A stretch of DNA of 6,715 bases from CABHOJ01 sp965649545 (GCA_965649545.1 CBFGLF010000094.1:1-6715), one strand, 5' to 3'; numbered from the stretch's first letter, positions 1 to 6,608 are shown. Notes: generated from the letters alone by a model not told the origin. A program made the numbers and translations.

Positions 1-83
1 TCGGCTTGACGTGCGATCTCACCGGTTTCCAGAACCAGTTCGTGAGCACCGTATTGAATGCTCTTTCTCACTTTATTAAACAT
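1..83 (-). CDS. pnp: Polyribonucleotide nucleotidyltransferase (PNPase), N-terminal fragment, cut by the window edge
   Basis: Only the first 27 codons are present; the gene continues beyond position 1. The translation begins MFNKVRKSIQYGAHELVLET and continues GEIARQA. This matches the start of the first RNase PH-like domain of PNPase: a basic strand, then QYG..., then the LETGxxARQA motif. The ATG at 83-81 is preceded by a good Shine-Dalgarno (GAGGAAA, 89-95) with 5 nt of spacing. PNPase is a trimeric 3'-to-5' phosphorolytic exoribonuclease that degrades mRNA and forms part of the RNA degradosome in many proteobacteria. Its position directly after rpsO is the conserved order and supports the call. 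A terminator and a leader hairpin separate it from rpsO, so its expression probably depends partly on readthrough. Nothing can be said about the catalytic core, KH or S1 domains, which lie outside the window. Confidence 0.93.
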   Translation of the reverse strand, partial: MFNKVRKSIQYGAHELVLETGEIARQA

Positions 84-106
84 GTTTCTTTCCTCTTCTC
101 ATTCAA

Positions 107-133
107 GTTCGCTCTTACTGTCCTAGAGCAAAC
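107..133 (-). promoter_or_regulatory. Stem-loop in the pnp leader
   Basis: Read on the minus strand, GTTTGCTCT (133-125) pairs with AGAGCGAAC (115-107) around a 9-nt loop. The stem is 9 bp with a single G-U wobble. It sits between the rpsO terminator and the pnp Shine-Dalgarno, ending 23 nt before the start codon, and has no T-tract, so it is not a terminator. In E. coli the pnp leader contains a longer stem that RNase III cleaves as part of PNPase autoregulation. This hairpin is in the equivalent place but is much shorter, so shared function is inference. Confidence 0.55.
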
Positions 134-136
134 ACC

Positions 137-179
137 AATAAAAAAGCCGAAGCTACGCTGTTAGCGCGGCATTCGGCTT
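137..179 (-). terminator. Intrinsic terminator between rpsO and pnp
   Basis: On the minus strand an 8-bp stem (AAGCCGAA at 179-172 with TTCGGCTT at 151-144) is capped by an inner helix (CGCT 166-163 with AGCG 159-156) across a small internal loop. It is followed by a T-rich tract ending TTTTTTATT. This is a standard Rho-independent terminator 43 nt downstream of the rpsO stop codon. A terminator in this position is also known in the E. coli rpsO-pnp transcript, where partial readthrough supplies pnp. Confidence 0.85.
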
Positions 180-222
180 ATCGTCAATTCACAAAAGCAG
201 TTAAGGCTTCTATGAATTTAAA

Positions 223-492
223 TTATTTACGCAGACCCAGGCGCTCGATCAGGCTACGATAGCGATCGGCGTTCTTGCGCTTGAGGTAATCAAGCAATTT
301 GCGGCGTTGGCTTACCATCTTCAGCAGACCACGGCGGGAATGGTGATCCTTGGCGTTGACTTTGAAATGTTCGGTCAAAGTGCTAATGCGGCTGCTCAGC
401 AGTGCGACTTGCACTTCCGGGGAACCGGTATCGTTCTTGGCTTGTTGATAATCGCCAACAATCTTGGCTTTTTCAGCAGTCGAAATAGACAT
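223..492 (-). CDS. rpsO: 30S ribosomal protein S15
   Basis: The 89-residue product is the usual S15 length and aligns along its whole length with E. coli S15. It has the NDTGSPEVQVALLSSRI segment (about residues 20-37), the highly conserved DHHSRRGLLKMVSQRRKLLD block (about 49-68) and the C-terminal LIERLGLRK. S15 is a four-helix primary binder of the central domain of 16S rRNA; the DHHSRRG loop contacts the three-way junction. The ATG at 492-490 follows an AGGAG Shine-Dalgarno (499-503) with 6 nt of spacing. The gene lies 83 nt downstream of truB, with a likely promoter of its own in the gap and an intrinsic terminator after it. S15 represses its own translation in several bacteria through leader structures, but I could not identify such a structure here. 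Confidence 0.98.
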   Translation of the reverse strand: MSISTAEKAKIVGDYQQAKNDTGSPEVQVALLSSRISTLTEHFKVNAKDHHSRRGLLKMVSQRRKLLDYLKRKNADRYRSLIERLGLRK

Positions 493-518
493 CTTTTTCT
501 CCTAATCTTGAACCGCGC

Positions 519-548
519 ATTCTAACCCTAAAACCTGTTATTTAACAA
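519..548 (-). promoter_or_regulatory. Probable sigma-70 promoter for rpsO
   Basis: On the minus strand a -35-like TTGTTA (548-543) is separated by 18 nt from a -10-like TAGAAT (524-519, five of six matches to TATAAT). A GC-rich discriminator (GCGCGG) follows. Transcription would begin near 512, giving a leader of about 20 nt before the rpsO start. An internal promoter ahead of rpsO is expected from E. coli. The -35 match is only four of six and the spacer is one longer than ideal. Confidence 0.5.
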
Positions 549-575
549 GCGAATCCGGCGCTTAATTCATATTTT

Positions 576-1481
576 TTACGTGTTATCGACAATCAGTCGG
601 CGCGGTGCGATCTTACCCTCGGCCGTTTGCTCGCCGATCCCGAGGAATTCCCCGGTTTCTGCATAGATGCGAAATGCACCATGCTGATTGAAGCCTGATT
701 TCCAAACATACTGACCACGCTTCAGATAAAAAGCGCTTTCTGCATCCACCGTCACTTGCGGCAGATCATCGATAGTGACATCCACCGGTAACAGCAATGC
801 ATCTCTCGCTTCTGGCGACATGGCCTCCAACTGTTCGATGGTCACGGCATTCTCGAGCTTGAGATGCGCGGTCGTCAGCCGCCGAAGCCCCGCCAGATGA
901 GCGCCACAACCCAGCGCATCACCGATATCTTCGGCTAATGTACGGATATAGGTGCCTTTGCTGCAGGTCACAACAATCTCCAGCAGCTCGCCCTCAAAAC
1001 GCTCCAGCATGATCTGATGGATCGTCACTTCGCGCCCTTTGCGTTCGATGTCGACGCCTGCCCTCGCATATTCGTAGAGCGCCTTTCCCGCATGCTTCAA
1101 GGCGGAATACATCGGGGGCACCTGTACGATATCGCCGACAAAGCTTTTCAGCACTGACTCCAGTTGAGCCTGGTCGACATGCACTTCCGACCTTGTCAGT
1201 ACTTCGCCTTCCGCGTCTGCGGTCGTGGTCGTGCTACCCAAGCGGATCAAGGCCCGATAGCTCTTGTCCGCATCGAGCAGATAATGCGAGAACTTGGTCG
1301 CCTCCCCAAGGCAGATCGGCAGCAAGCCTGTGGCCAAAGGATCCAGGCTGCCGGTATGCCCAGCCTTCGCCGCTTGATAGAGCCATTTGACTTTCTGCAA
1401 GGCCTGATTGGATGAAAAGCCCAGCGGCTTATCCAATAGAAGTACGCCGTTGATGGCGCGTTTGATACGTTTCGGCTGCAA
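576..1481 (-). CDS. truB: tRNA pseudouridine(55) synthase
   Basis: The 301-residue product matches TruB throughout. INGVLLLDKPLGFSSN (residues 10-25) is the family N-terminal motif, and GHTGSLDPLATG (41-52) carries the catalytic aspartate, D47. Y75 (KSYR), PPMYSALKHAGKALYEYAR (122-140) and CSKGTYIRTLAEDIG (173-187) complete the active site. A C-terminal PUA-like region ends in APRRLIVD. TruB isomerises U55 in the T-loop of elongator tRNAs and also acts as a tRNA-folding chaperone. The start is unusual: a TTG at 1481-1479 is the only standard start codon before the conserved INGVLLLDKP block, because the rbfA stop TAG (1493-1491) lies in frame four codons upstream. No Shine-Dalgarno is visible before it. 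Initiation by coupling to rbfA termination is therefore likely, though an indel in the assembly hiding an ATG cannot be excluded. Confidence 0.96.
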   Translation of the reverse strand: MQPKRIKRAINGVLLLDKPLGFSSNQALQKVKWLYQAAKAGHTGSLDPLATGLLPICLGEATKFSHYLLDADKSYRALIRLGSTTTTADAEGEVLTRSEVHVDQAQLESVLKSFVGDIVQVPPMYSALKHAGKALYEYARAGVDIERKGREVTIHQIMLERFEGELLEIVVTCSKGTYIRTLAEDIGDALGCGAHLAGLRRLTTAHLKLENAVTIEQLEAMSPEARDALLLPVDVTIDDLPQVTVDAESAFYLKRGQYVWKSGFNQHGAFRIYAETGEFLGIGEQTAEGKIAPRRLIVDNT

Positions 1482-1490
1482 TCGGAAAGA

Positions 1491-1859
1491 CTAGGGTTTG
1501 GCGGGCTTGACTGGCGTCTCAGGCGCCAACGCTTCGTCGATGAGCTTGGAGAGCTTCATGCCCCGATCGATTGAGGCGTCGTAGACGAAATGCAATTGTG
1601 GAACAGTGCGTAACAGCAAGCGCTTGGACAACTGCGTGCGCAGGAATCCGGAAGACTTTTCCAGCCCGACCTGCAGTTCCTTGGTGCCTTCCGCCGCACT
1701 GTAATAGATCTTGGCATGCGACATGTCACCACTCACCTCGACCTCGGTGATGGTGACCATGCCGATGCGCGGGTCTTTGACTTCGAACTGCAGCAAGTCT
1801 GCCAACTCACGCTGGATCTGCTCGGCCACTCGGTCACTGCGTGAGAATTCCTTGGCCAT
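1491..1859 (-). CDS. rbfA: 30S ribosome-binding factor A
   Basis: The 122-residue product is close to the usual RbfA length. It shows the N-terminal RSDRVAEQIQRELADLL helix (about 7-23), the conserved DPRIGMVTITEVEVSGD segment (29-45), AKIYYS (49-54) and the C-terminal PQLHFVYDASIDRGMKLSKLI (87-107). RbfA is a KH-fold protein that binds the 30S subunit near the 5' end helix of 16S rRNA. It supports late maturation of the subunit and cold adaptation. The ATG at 1859-1857 lies only 3 nt after the infB stop and has a weak Shine-Dalgarno inside the end of infB, which suggests translational coupling. The short proline- and lysine-rich tail (TPVKPAKP) is typical of the variable C-terminus. Its partners in 30S maturation, RimP and S15, are in the same cluster. 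Confidence 0.97.
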   Translation of the reverse strand: MAKEFSRSDRVAEQIQRELADLLQFEVKDPRIGMVTITEVEVSGDMSHAKIYYSAAEGTKELQVGLEKSSGFLRTQLSKRLLLRTVPQLHFVYDASIDRGMKLSKLIDEALAPETPVKPAKP

Positions 1860-1862
1860 GCG

Positions 1863-4514
1863 TTATGCCAGGGTTCTCGCCACTTCAACGACTTCGAACA
1901 CTTCCAGCGTATCGCCGACTTCGATCTCGTTGAAGTTCTTCAAGGACAAACCGCATTCGAAGCTGGACTTCACTTCCTTCACATCGTCCTTGAAACGCTT
2001 CAGCGAATCCAGTTCGCCGGTGTGAATGACGACGTTGTCACGCAGGACACGTACCTTGGAACCACGCTTGATGACGCCGTCCAGCACGTAACAACCGGCA
2101 ACGGCGCCGATCTTGGAGATACGGAAGACTTCACGGATCTCGACGAGGCCGATGGCGTTCTCTTTCTGTTCAGGGGACAGCATGCCGCCAAGTGCCGCTT
2201 TCACTTCATCTACGGCTTCGTAAATGATGTTGTAATAGCGTACGTCCACACCAGAGGTGTCGATCAATTTGCGTGCACCGGTATCGGCTCGCACGTTGAA
2301 GCCGATAACAACAGCCTTGGACGCGGCAGCCAGATTGACATCTGACTCGCTGATGGCCCCGACGCCGGTATGGATGATGTTGACCTTGACCTCGTCCGTC
2401 GACAATTTCTGTAACGAGGTGGCAAGCGCTTCGTAAGAACCTTGAACGTCGGATTTGATGATCAGCGCCAGGGTCTTCACTTCCCCTTCGCCCATCTGCT
2501 CGAACATGTTCTCCAGTTTGGCCGCCTGTTGACGCGCCAGTTTCACGTCGCGGTATTTGCCTTGACGGAACAGAGCGATCTCGCGTGCCTTGCGTTCGTC
2601 ATTCAGCACGATGACTTCGTCGCCCGCGTTCGGCACATCGGATAGACCCAGGATCTCTACAGGAATCGATGGGCCGGCTTCTTTGATATCCTTGCCCGCT
2701 TCGTCCAGCATCGCGCGGACACGACCGAATGCGGTGCCGGCAAGCAGCATATCACCGCGCTTCAGGGTACCGGACTGGATCAGGATCGTGGAGACAGGGC
2801 CGCGGCCCTTATCCAGACGTCCTTCGATCACCAGACCTTTGGCAGGGGTGTTCTTGGGCGCTTTCAACTCCAGCACTTCGGCTTGCAGCAATACGGCTTC
2901 CAAGAGGTCATCGATGCCCTTGCCGGTCTTCGCCGAGACTTCGACGAACATGGTATCGCCGCCCCAGTCCTCGGGTACGACTTCCTGGGTGACCAGCTCT
3001 TGCTTCACGCGCTCCGGATTGGCTTCTGCCTTGTCGATCTTGTTAACAGCTACCACCAAGGGTACGCCTGCAGCCTTGGCATGGTGCACAGCCTCAATAG
3101 TTTGCGGCATGACGCCGTCATCGGCCGCAACGACCAGGATGACCACGTCGGTCGCCTTGGCGCCGCGGGCACGCATCGCCGTAAAGGCTTCGTGGCCGGG
3201 AGTATCGAGGAACGTCACCATGCCTCGCGGCGTCTCAACGTGATACGCACCGATATGCTGGGTGATGCCGCCAGCTTCGCCAGAAGCGACTCGGCTACGA
3301 CGGATGTAATCGAGCAAGGAGGTCTTGCCGTGGTCGACGTGACCCATGACAGTCACCACCGGCGGACGTGCTTCCTGCACGGCTTCGGCGTGTTCCTCTT
3401 CCTCGAGGAAGGTTTCAGGATCGTTGGCCGCTGCCGCTTTAGCCACGTGACCCATCTCTTCGACAACGATGATCGCGGTCTCTTGATCCAGCACTTGGTT
3501 GATAGTCACCATCATGCCCATCTTCATGAGGCTCTTGATGACTTCGCTGGCTTTGACTGCCATCTTGTGAGCCAGATCGGCGACCGAGATGGTCTCTGGC
3601 ACCAGGACTTCATGCACGATCGGCTCGGTCGGTGCGTTGAAAGCATGTTGCTGATCGTCATCGCCCTTATGCGATTTAGACTTGGATTTGTGTGCACGCC
3701 AGCCCTGAGCGACGCCGACATCACCGCGGGTCTTGATCCCGCGCTTCTTGTTTTCGTTATCCGCCCAGTCGCGGTTGGTCTTACCGGCTTTTTTGCCGCT
3801 CTTGTCCTCAACCTTGGCGCCTTCCTTGACGACAGGCTTATGCAGCGTACCTTCTGAGAGCTTGGTCGCCTTTTCGGCTGCTGCGGCTTTTTCAGCAGCG
3901 CGCTTGGCTTCCTCTTCCTGACGCTTCAGGACCAATTCCTGTTTCTTGCGCAGGTCTTCCGTCTGTGCGGCGATCAACGCCGCATGTCGTTTCGCTTCAT
4001 GCTCGCGCTGCGCTTGCTGCTCAGGCGTCAGTACGCTTCTGGTGAGCTTGGCCTTGGGCTTCTCGACTTCCTCAACCGGAGCAACGATGACTTCCGGTTC
4101 CGGTACAACGATCTCAGGCTCAGGCTGCGCAACTTCGGCGATCACCTCCGGCAACTCGGGCTCCATCACCGGTAGTTCTACCGGCGCTTCTTCCACTTGC
4201 TCCGCCTCGGCGACATCGTCTCGACGTACCAGGACGCGCTTTTTGCGCACTTCCACCTGAATAGTCCGTGCCTTGCCGGTGCTGTCGGTCTTTTTGATCT
4301 CAGTGCTTTGCTTGCGTGTCAGCGTGATCTGCTTTTTGGGAGCTTGTGCGCCATGTTCCTTACGCAAGTATTCCAGCAGTGACGTCTTGTCCTGCTCGGT
4401 TAGCTTGTCATCGGCTGCCGCCTTGTTGACGCCCGCGCCTTTCAGTTGCTCAAGCAACAGTTCGGCGGGCAGACCCAGCTCGGTGGCAAATTGCGCAACA
4501 CTTGTTTGTCCCAT
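1863..4514 (-). CDS. infB: Translation initiation factor IF-2
   Basis: The 883-residue product is the full-length proteobacterial form. Residues 1-55 form the first IF2 N-domain. A long charged linker follows (about 100-300), acidic and proline-rich at first, with a predicted coiled-coil stretch rich in K, E, Q and A at about 165-218. A second IF2 N-like domain lies at about 309-356. The GTPase domain has all five motifs: GHVDHGKT (391-398), the switch I T418, DTPGH (437-441), NKID (491-494) and SAK (527-529). Domains II and III and the C-terminal fMet-tRNA-binding domain complete it. IF2 binds fMet-tRNA on the 30S subunit and promotes GTP-dependent joining of the 50S. The ATG at 4514-4512 follows GGAG and AGGA purine tracts (4518-4526). 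The gene lies 45 nt after nusA. I found no ATG in the linker at the position where E. coli makes shorter isoforms. Confidence 0.98.
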   Translation of the reverse strand: MGQTSVAQFATELGLPAELLLEQLKGAGVNKAAADDKLTEQDKTSLLEYLRKEHGAQAPKKQITLTRKQSTEIKKTDSTGKARTIQVEVRKKRVLVRRDDVAEAEQVEEAPVELPVMEPELPEVIAEVAQPEPEIVVPEPEVIVAPVEEVEKPKAKLTRSVLTPEQQAQREHEAKRHAALIAAQTEDLRKKQELVLKRQEEEAKRAAEKAAAAEKATKLSEGTLHKPVVKEGAKVEDKSGKKAGKTNRDWADNENKKRGIKTRGDVGVAQGWRAHKSKSKSHKGDDDQQHAFNAPTEPIVHEVLVPETISVADLAHKMAVKASEVIKSLMKMGMMVTINQVLDQETAIIVVEEMGHVAKAAAANDPETFLEEEEHAEAVQEARPPVVTVMGHVDHGKTSLLDYIRRSRVASGEAGGITQHIGAYHVETPRGMVTFLDTPGHEAFTAMRARGAKATDVVILVVAADDGVMPQTIEAVHHAKAAGVPLVVAVNKIDKAEANPERVKQELVTQEVVPEDWGGDTMFVEVSAKTGKGIDDLLEAVLLQAEVLELKAPKNTPAKGLVIEGRLDKGRGPVSTILIQSGTLKRGDMLLAGTAFGRVRAMLDEAGKDIKEAGPSIPVEILGLSDVPNAGDEVIVLNDERKAREIALFRQGKYRDVKLARQQAAKLENMFEQMGEGEVKTLALIIKSDVQGSYEALATSLQKLSTDEVKVNIIHTGVGAISESDVNLAAASKAVVIGFNVRADTGARKLIDTSGVDVRYYNIIYEAVDEVKAALGGMLSPEQKENAIGLVEIREVFRISKIGAVAGCYVLDGVIKRGSKVRVLRDNVVIHTGELDSLKRFKDDVKEVKSSFECGLSLKNFNEIEVGDTLEVFEVVEVARTLA

Positions 4515-4559
4515 ATTTCCTGCTCCAGTTTCTTTTCTAACTACCTACGCTGTTCAGCC

Positions 4560-6029
4560 TTACGCGAACCATGGCGCACGTGCGGTCATAATGAGCTGCT
4601 TGGCGCGTTCCGCATCCATGTCGGTCATTTCCACCAGATCGTCTACGGCGAGATCTGCCAAGTCCTCGACGGTGGAGACACCTTTGGCAGCCAAAGCGTG
4701 CGCCGTTGCGTCGTCCATACCTTCCATCGCCAGTAACTCTTCGGAAGCTTCCTCGACCTTTTCTTCCTTGGCGATCGCTTCCGTCAAGAGTGCAGCACGG
4801 GCACGCTTGCGCAACTCGTTGATCGTGTCTTCATCGAAGGCATCGATCTCGCTCATTTCCGCCAATGGTACGTAAGCAATCTCTTCAAGGGTGCTGAAGC
4901 CTTCTTGCACCAGGATGTCGGCCACCTCTTCATCCACGTCAAGCTTGTCCATGAACAGCTGACGCGTGTTGGTGTACTCTTCCTCATGCTTCTTGGCCGC
5001 TTCTTCTTCGGTCAGGATATTCAGTGTCCAGCCAGTCAGTTCGGAGGCGAGACGGACATTCTGGCCATTACGGCCGATCGCTTGAGCCAATTGCTCTTCA
5101 TCGACGACCACGTCCATGCTGTGAGCATCTTCGTCAACGACGATACTGGTCACCTCTGCAGGTGCCATGGCGTTGATGACGAACTGGGCTGGCTCCATCG
5201 ACCATAATACGATGTCGACACGCTCACCGGCCAGCTCGCTGGTCACCGCTTGTACACGCGAACCGCGCATGCCGACACAAGTACCGACGGGGTCCAGACG
5301 CTGATCATTGGATTTAACTGCGATCTTGGAACGTAGGCCGGGGTCGCGCGCTGCCGAACGAATCTCGAGCAAGCCCTCCTCGATTTCAGGCACTTCGAGC
5401 TCAAACAATTTGATCAGGAATTCAGGTGCGATACGAGACAGGATCAGTTGCGGGCCGCGTGCACCACGCTCGATGCGAGATAGGTAAGCGCGCACACGAT
5501 CGCCGACCCGGAGGTTCTCTTTAGGGATCATCTGCTCACGTGGCAACAACGACTCGATACGGCCCACTTCGATGATCGCATTACCTTTTTCCATACGCTT
5601 GATCACGCCTGTGACCAGATGTTCCTTGCGCGCCAGGAAATCGTCCAGGATCTGCTCACGCTCGGCTTCACGTACCTTTTGCAAGATGACCTGTTTAGCA
5701 GCCTGTGCGCCGATGCGGCCAAATTCCACAGACTCCAACGGCTCATCAATGAACTCGCCTTCCTTGAGGCCATTCGCGCGGTCATCGTCTTCCCAGATCT
5801 GTGCGTCCGGGTTCTCGATCGGCGTATCAGCCGACACAATCGTCCAGCGACGGAAAGACTCATACTCGCCACTTTCACGGTCGATCTTCACACGTACGTC
5901 GGCATCTTCCGTGAAACGCTTCTTGGTGGCCGAAGCCAATGCCAATTCCAAGGCAGTGAAGATCACGTCCTTGGCTACGTTCTTTTCATGTGCCAGTGCG
6001 TCGACCAGCAGTAATATCTCGCGACTCAT
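4560..6029 (-). CDS. nusA: Transcription termination/antitermination factor NusA
   Basis: The 489-residue product has the complete architecture. The RNA polymerase-binding N-terminal domain covers about 1-130, starting MSREILLLVDALAHEKNV. An S1 domain covers about 136-200. KH1 carries VGMRGSRV (252-259) and KH2 carries AIGRNGQNVRLA (317-328). Two C-terminal acidic repeats lie at about 357-418 and 428-489, the second ending in ARAPWFA. The tandem acidic repeats are characteristic of gamma- and betaproteobacterial NusA, where they bind the RNA polymerase alpha C-terminal domain. NusA enhances pausing and intrinsic termination and takes part in rRNA antitermination. The ATG at 6029-6027 has a strong GGAGG Shine-Dalgarno (6035-6039) with 5 nt of spacing and starts 25 nt after rimP. 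The E. coli homologue autoregulates its operon; the terminator at 6516-6537 could serve that purpose here. Confidence 0.98.
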   Translation of the reverse strand: MSREILLLVDALAHEKNVAKDVIFTALELALASATKKRFTEDADVRVKIDRESGEYESFRRWTIVSADTPIENPDAQIWEDDDRANGLKEGEFIDEPLESVEFGRIGAQAAKQVILQKVREAEREQILDDFLARKEHLVTGVIKRMEKGNAIIEVGRIESLLPREQMIPKENLRVGDRVRAYLSRIERGARGPQLILSRIAPEFLIKLFELEVPEIEEGLLEIRSAARDPGLRSKIAVKSNDQRLDPVGTCVGMRGSRVQAVTSELAGERVDIVLWSMEPAQFVINAMAPAEVTSIVVDEDAHSMDVVVDEEQLAQAIGRNGQNVRLASELTGWTLNILTEEEAAKKHEEEYTNTRQLFMDKLDVDEEVADILVQEGFSTLEEIAYVPLAEMSEIDAFDEDTINELRKRARAALLTEAIAKEEKVEEASEELLAMEGMDDATAHALAAKGVSTVEDLADLAVDDLVEMTDMDAERAKQLIMTARAPWFA

Positions 6030-6054
6030 TTCAACCTCCGCCTAAACGCTATGC

Positions 6055-6489
6055 TCAAAATTCTGGGGCCAAGCGCGCTTTATCGATATTCGATAGCGCC
6101 ACTTTAAATACTGTCTCTTCGCATTCGATCGAAAGCACATCCGCTTCGATGCCACGTATCACACCTAAAAGCTTCTTCCGGGTGTCCATGGGGACACGCA
6201 GCTTTACCGTTGCTCGCTGGCCGGTGAATCGTTCAAAATCGGCGGGCTTCTTCAGGACGCGGTCCATGCCGGGCGAAGAAACCTCCAACCGGTCATAATC
6301 AATGTCGTTCTCGACCGCCAGTACGTTACCGAGCTGGTTGCTTACCAGAACGCAATCGTCGATCGTGATGCCTTCAGGCTTGTCGATGAACACACGTAGC
6401 AACATGCCCCGATTGGAGATCTCAAGATCAACCAGTTCGAAACCCAGTTGCGCGACTGAACGCTCTACCAGCCCATGCAAGTCCTGCAT
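6055..6489 (-). CDS. rimP: Ribosome maturation factor RimP
   Basis: From the ATG at 6489-6487 the product is 144 residues, close to the roughly 150 of E. coli RimP. It has the N-terminal VAQLGFELVDLEISNRG segment (12-28), FIDKPEGITIDDC (34-46), the hallmark LEVSSPGMDRVL (68-79) and the C-terminal ALSNIDKARLAPEF (131-144). RimP binds the free 30S subunit and assists assembly around S12 and the central pseudoknot. An in-frame ATG 16 codons upstream (6537-6535) would extend the protein. That codon lies inside a terminator hairpin, the added residues do not resemble RimP, and the internal start has its own Shine-Dalgarno, so I chose the shorter form. It is the first gene of the rimP-nusA-infB-rbfA-truB operon and is preceded by a promoter and a probable attenuator. 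Confidence 0.96.
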   Translation of the reverse strand: MQDLHGLVERSVAQLGFELVDLEISNRGMLLRVFIDKPEGITIDDCVLVSNQLGNVLAVENDIDYDRLEVSSPGMDRVLKKPADFERFTGQRATVKLRVPMDTRKKLLGVIRGIEADVLSIECEETVFKVALSNIDKARLAPEF

Positions 6490-6498
6490 ATCTTCCAA

Positions 6499-6503
6499 CC
6501 TCT
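6499..6503 (-). promoter_or_regulatory. Shine-Dalgarno that supports the rimP start
   Basis: AGAGG on the minus strand lies 9 nt before the ATG at 6489-6487. A second purine tract, GGAAG (6496-6492), is only 2 nt from the start. Together they favour this ATG over the in-frame ATG at 6537, which has no such site. Confidence 0.6.
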
Positions 6504-6515
6504 GCTCGCAGAAAT

Positions 6516-6537
6516 AAAAAATGGGCACAAGGCCCAT
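6516..6537 (-). terminator. Intrinsic terminator or attenuator in the rimP leader
   Basis: On the minus strand ATGGGC (6537-6532) pairs with GCCCAT (6526-6521) around a 5-nt loop and runs directly into TTTTTTATTT. The stem is short (6 bp) but has four G-C pairs and an excellent U-tract. It lies downstream of the promoter at 6562-6570 and ends 26 nt before the rimP start, so it would terminate a transcript of about 40 nt unless read through. It may also act as a second terminator for the rRNA operon. Confidence 0.75.
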
Positions 6538-6561
6538 CAGTACTTTTATTTAACTGCCGTT

Positions 6562-6570
6562 ATTATATCA
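6562..6570 (-). promoter_or_regulatory. Extended -10 promoter for the rimP-nusA-infB operon
   Basis: The minus strand reads TGATATAAT: a perfect -10 hexamer (6567-6562) with a TGn extension. No good -35 is present; the hexamer at 17-nt spacing is TATCAA. Extended -10 promoters can work without a strong -35. Transcription would start near 6555, giving a leader of about 65 nt before rimP. The site lies after the rRNA terminator and before the leader terminator, where an operon promoter is expected. Confidence 0.6.
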
Positions 6571-6572
6571 AC

Positions 6573-6587
6573 CAATTCAATGAATTG
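6573..6587. repeat. 15-bp inverted repeat in the rimP promoter (operator candidate)
   Basis: CAATTCATTGAATTG on the minus strand is a perfect inverted repeat with 7-bp arms and a one-base centre. It occupies the region just upstream of the -10 element, roughly -18 to -32 from the predicted start, where a bound dimeric regulator would compete with RNA polymerase. No T-tract follows it, so it is not a terminator. The regulator, if any, is unknown. Confidence 0.4.
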
Positions 6588-6608
6588 ATATTGTTAGCTG
6601 TATAAATG

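Noticed and set aside
158..187. Possible pnp promoter: TTGACG (187-182) with TAACAG (163-158)
   Set aside because: The -35 is good, but the -10 matches only three of six positions and lies inside the terminator hairpin, so a transcript from it would start within the terminator.
536..547. Small AT-rich hairpin TGTTAAATAACA (minus strand) after truB, followed by TTTT, considered as a truB terminator
   Set aside because: The stem is only 4-5 A-T-rich pairs and the T-run is short and interrupted by GG. It also overlaps the -35 element of the rpsO promoter candidate, so termination here is unlikely.
2590..3243. A 217-codon open frame on the plus strand opposite the IF2 GTPase region
   Set aside because: The product is low-complexity (rich in S, T, R and P) and overlaps the most conserved part of infB. 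It is a shadow of that gene.
2883..3857. A 324-codon open frame on the plus strand, antisense to infB
   Set aside because: It lies wholly inside infB, which has an unambiguous IF2 translation. The antisense product is rich in H, D, R and L with no recognisable domain, as expected from the reverse complement of a biased gene. No ribosome binding site or promoter supports it.
4273..4875. A 200-codon plus-strand open frame across the nusA-infB junction
   Set aside because: It is serine- and alanine-rich antisense sequence covering two clear genes and their gap, with no family resemblance. An apparent signal-like N-terminus is a by-product of composition.
6490..6537. N-terminal extension of rimP to the ATG at 6537-6535
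   Set aside because: The added 16 residues do not match RimP, the start codon is part of the terminator hairpin, and the ATG at 6489 has a plausible Shine-Dalgarno and gives a family-typical length.
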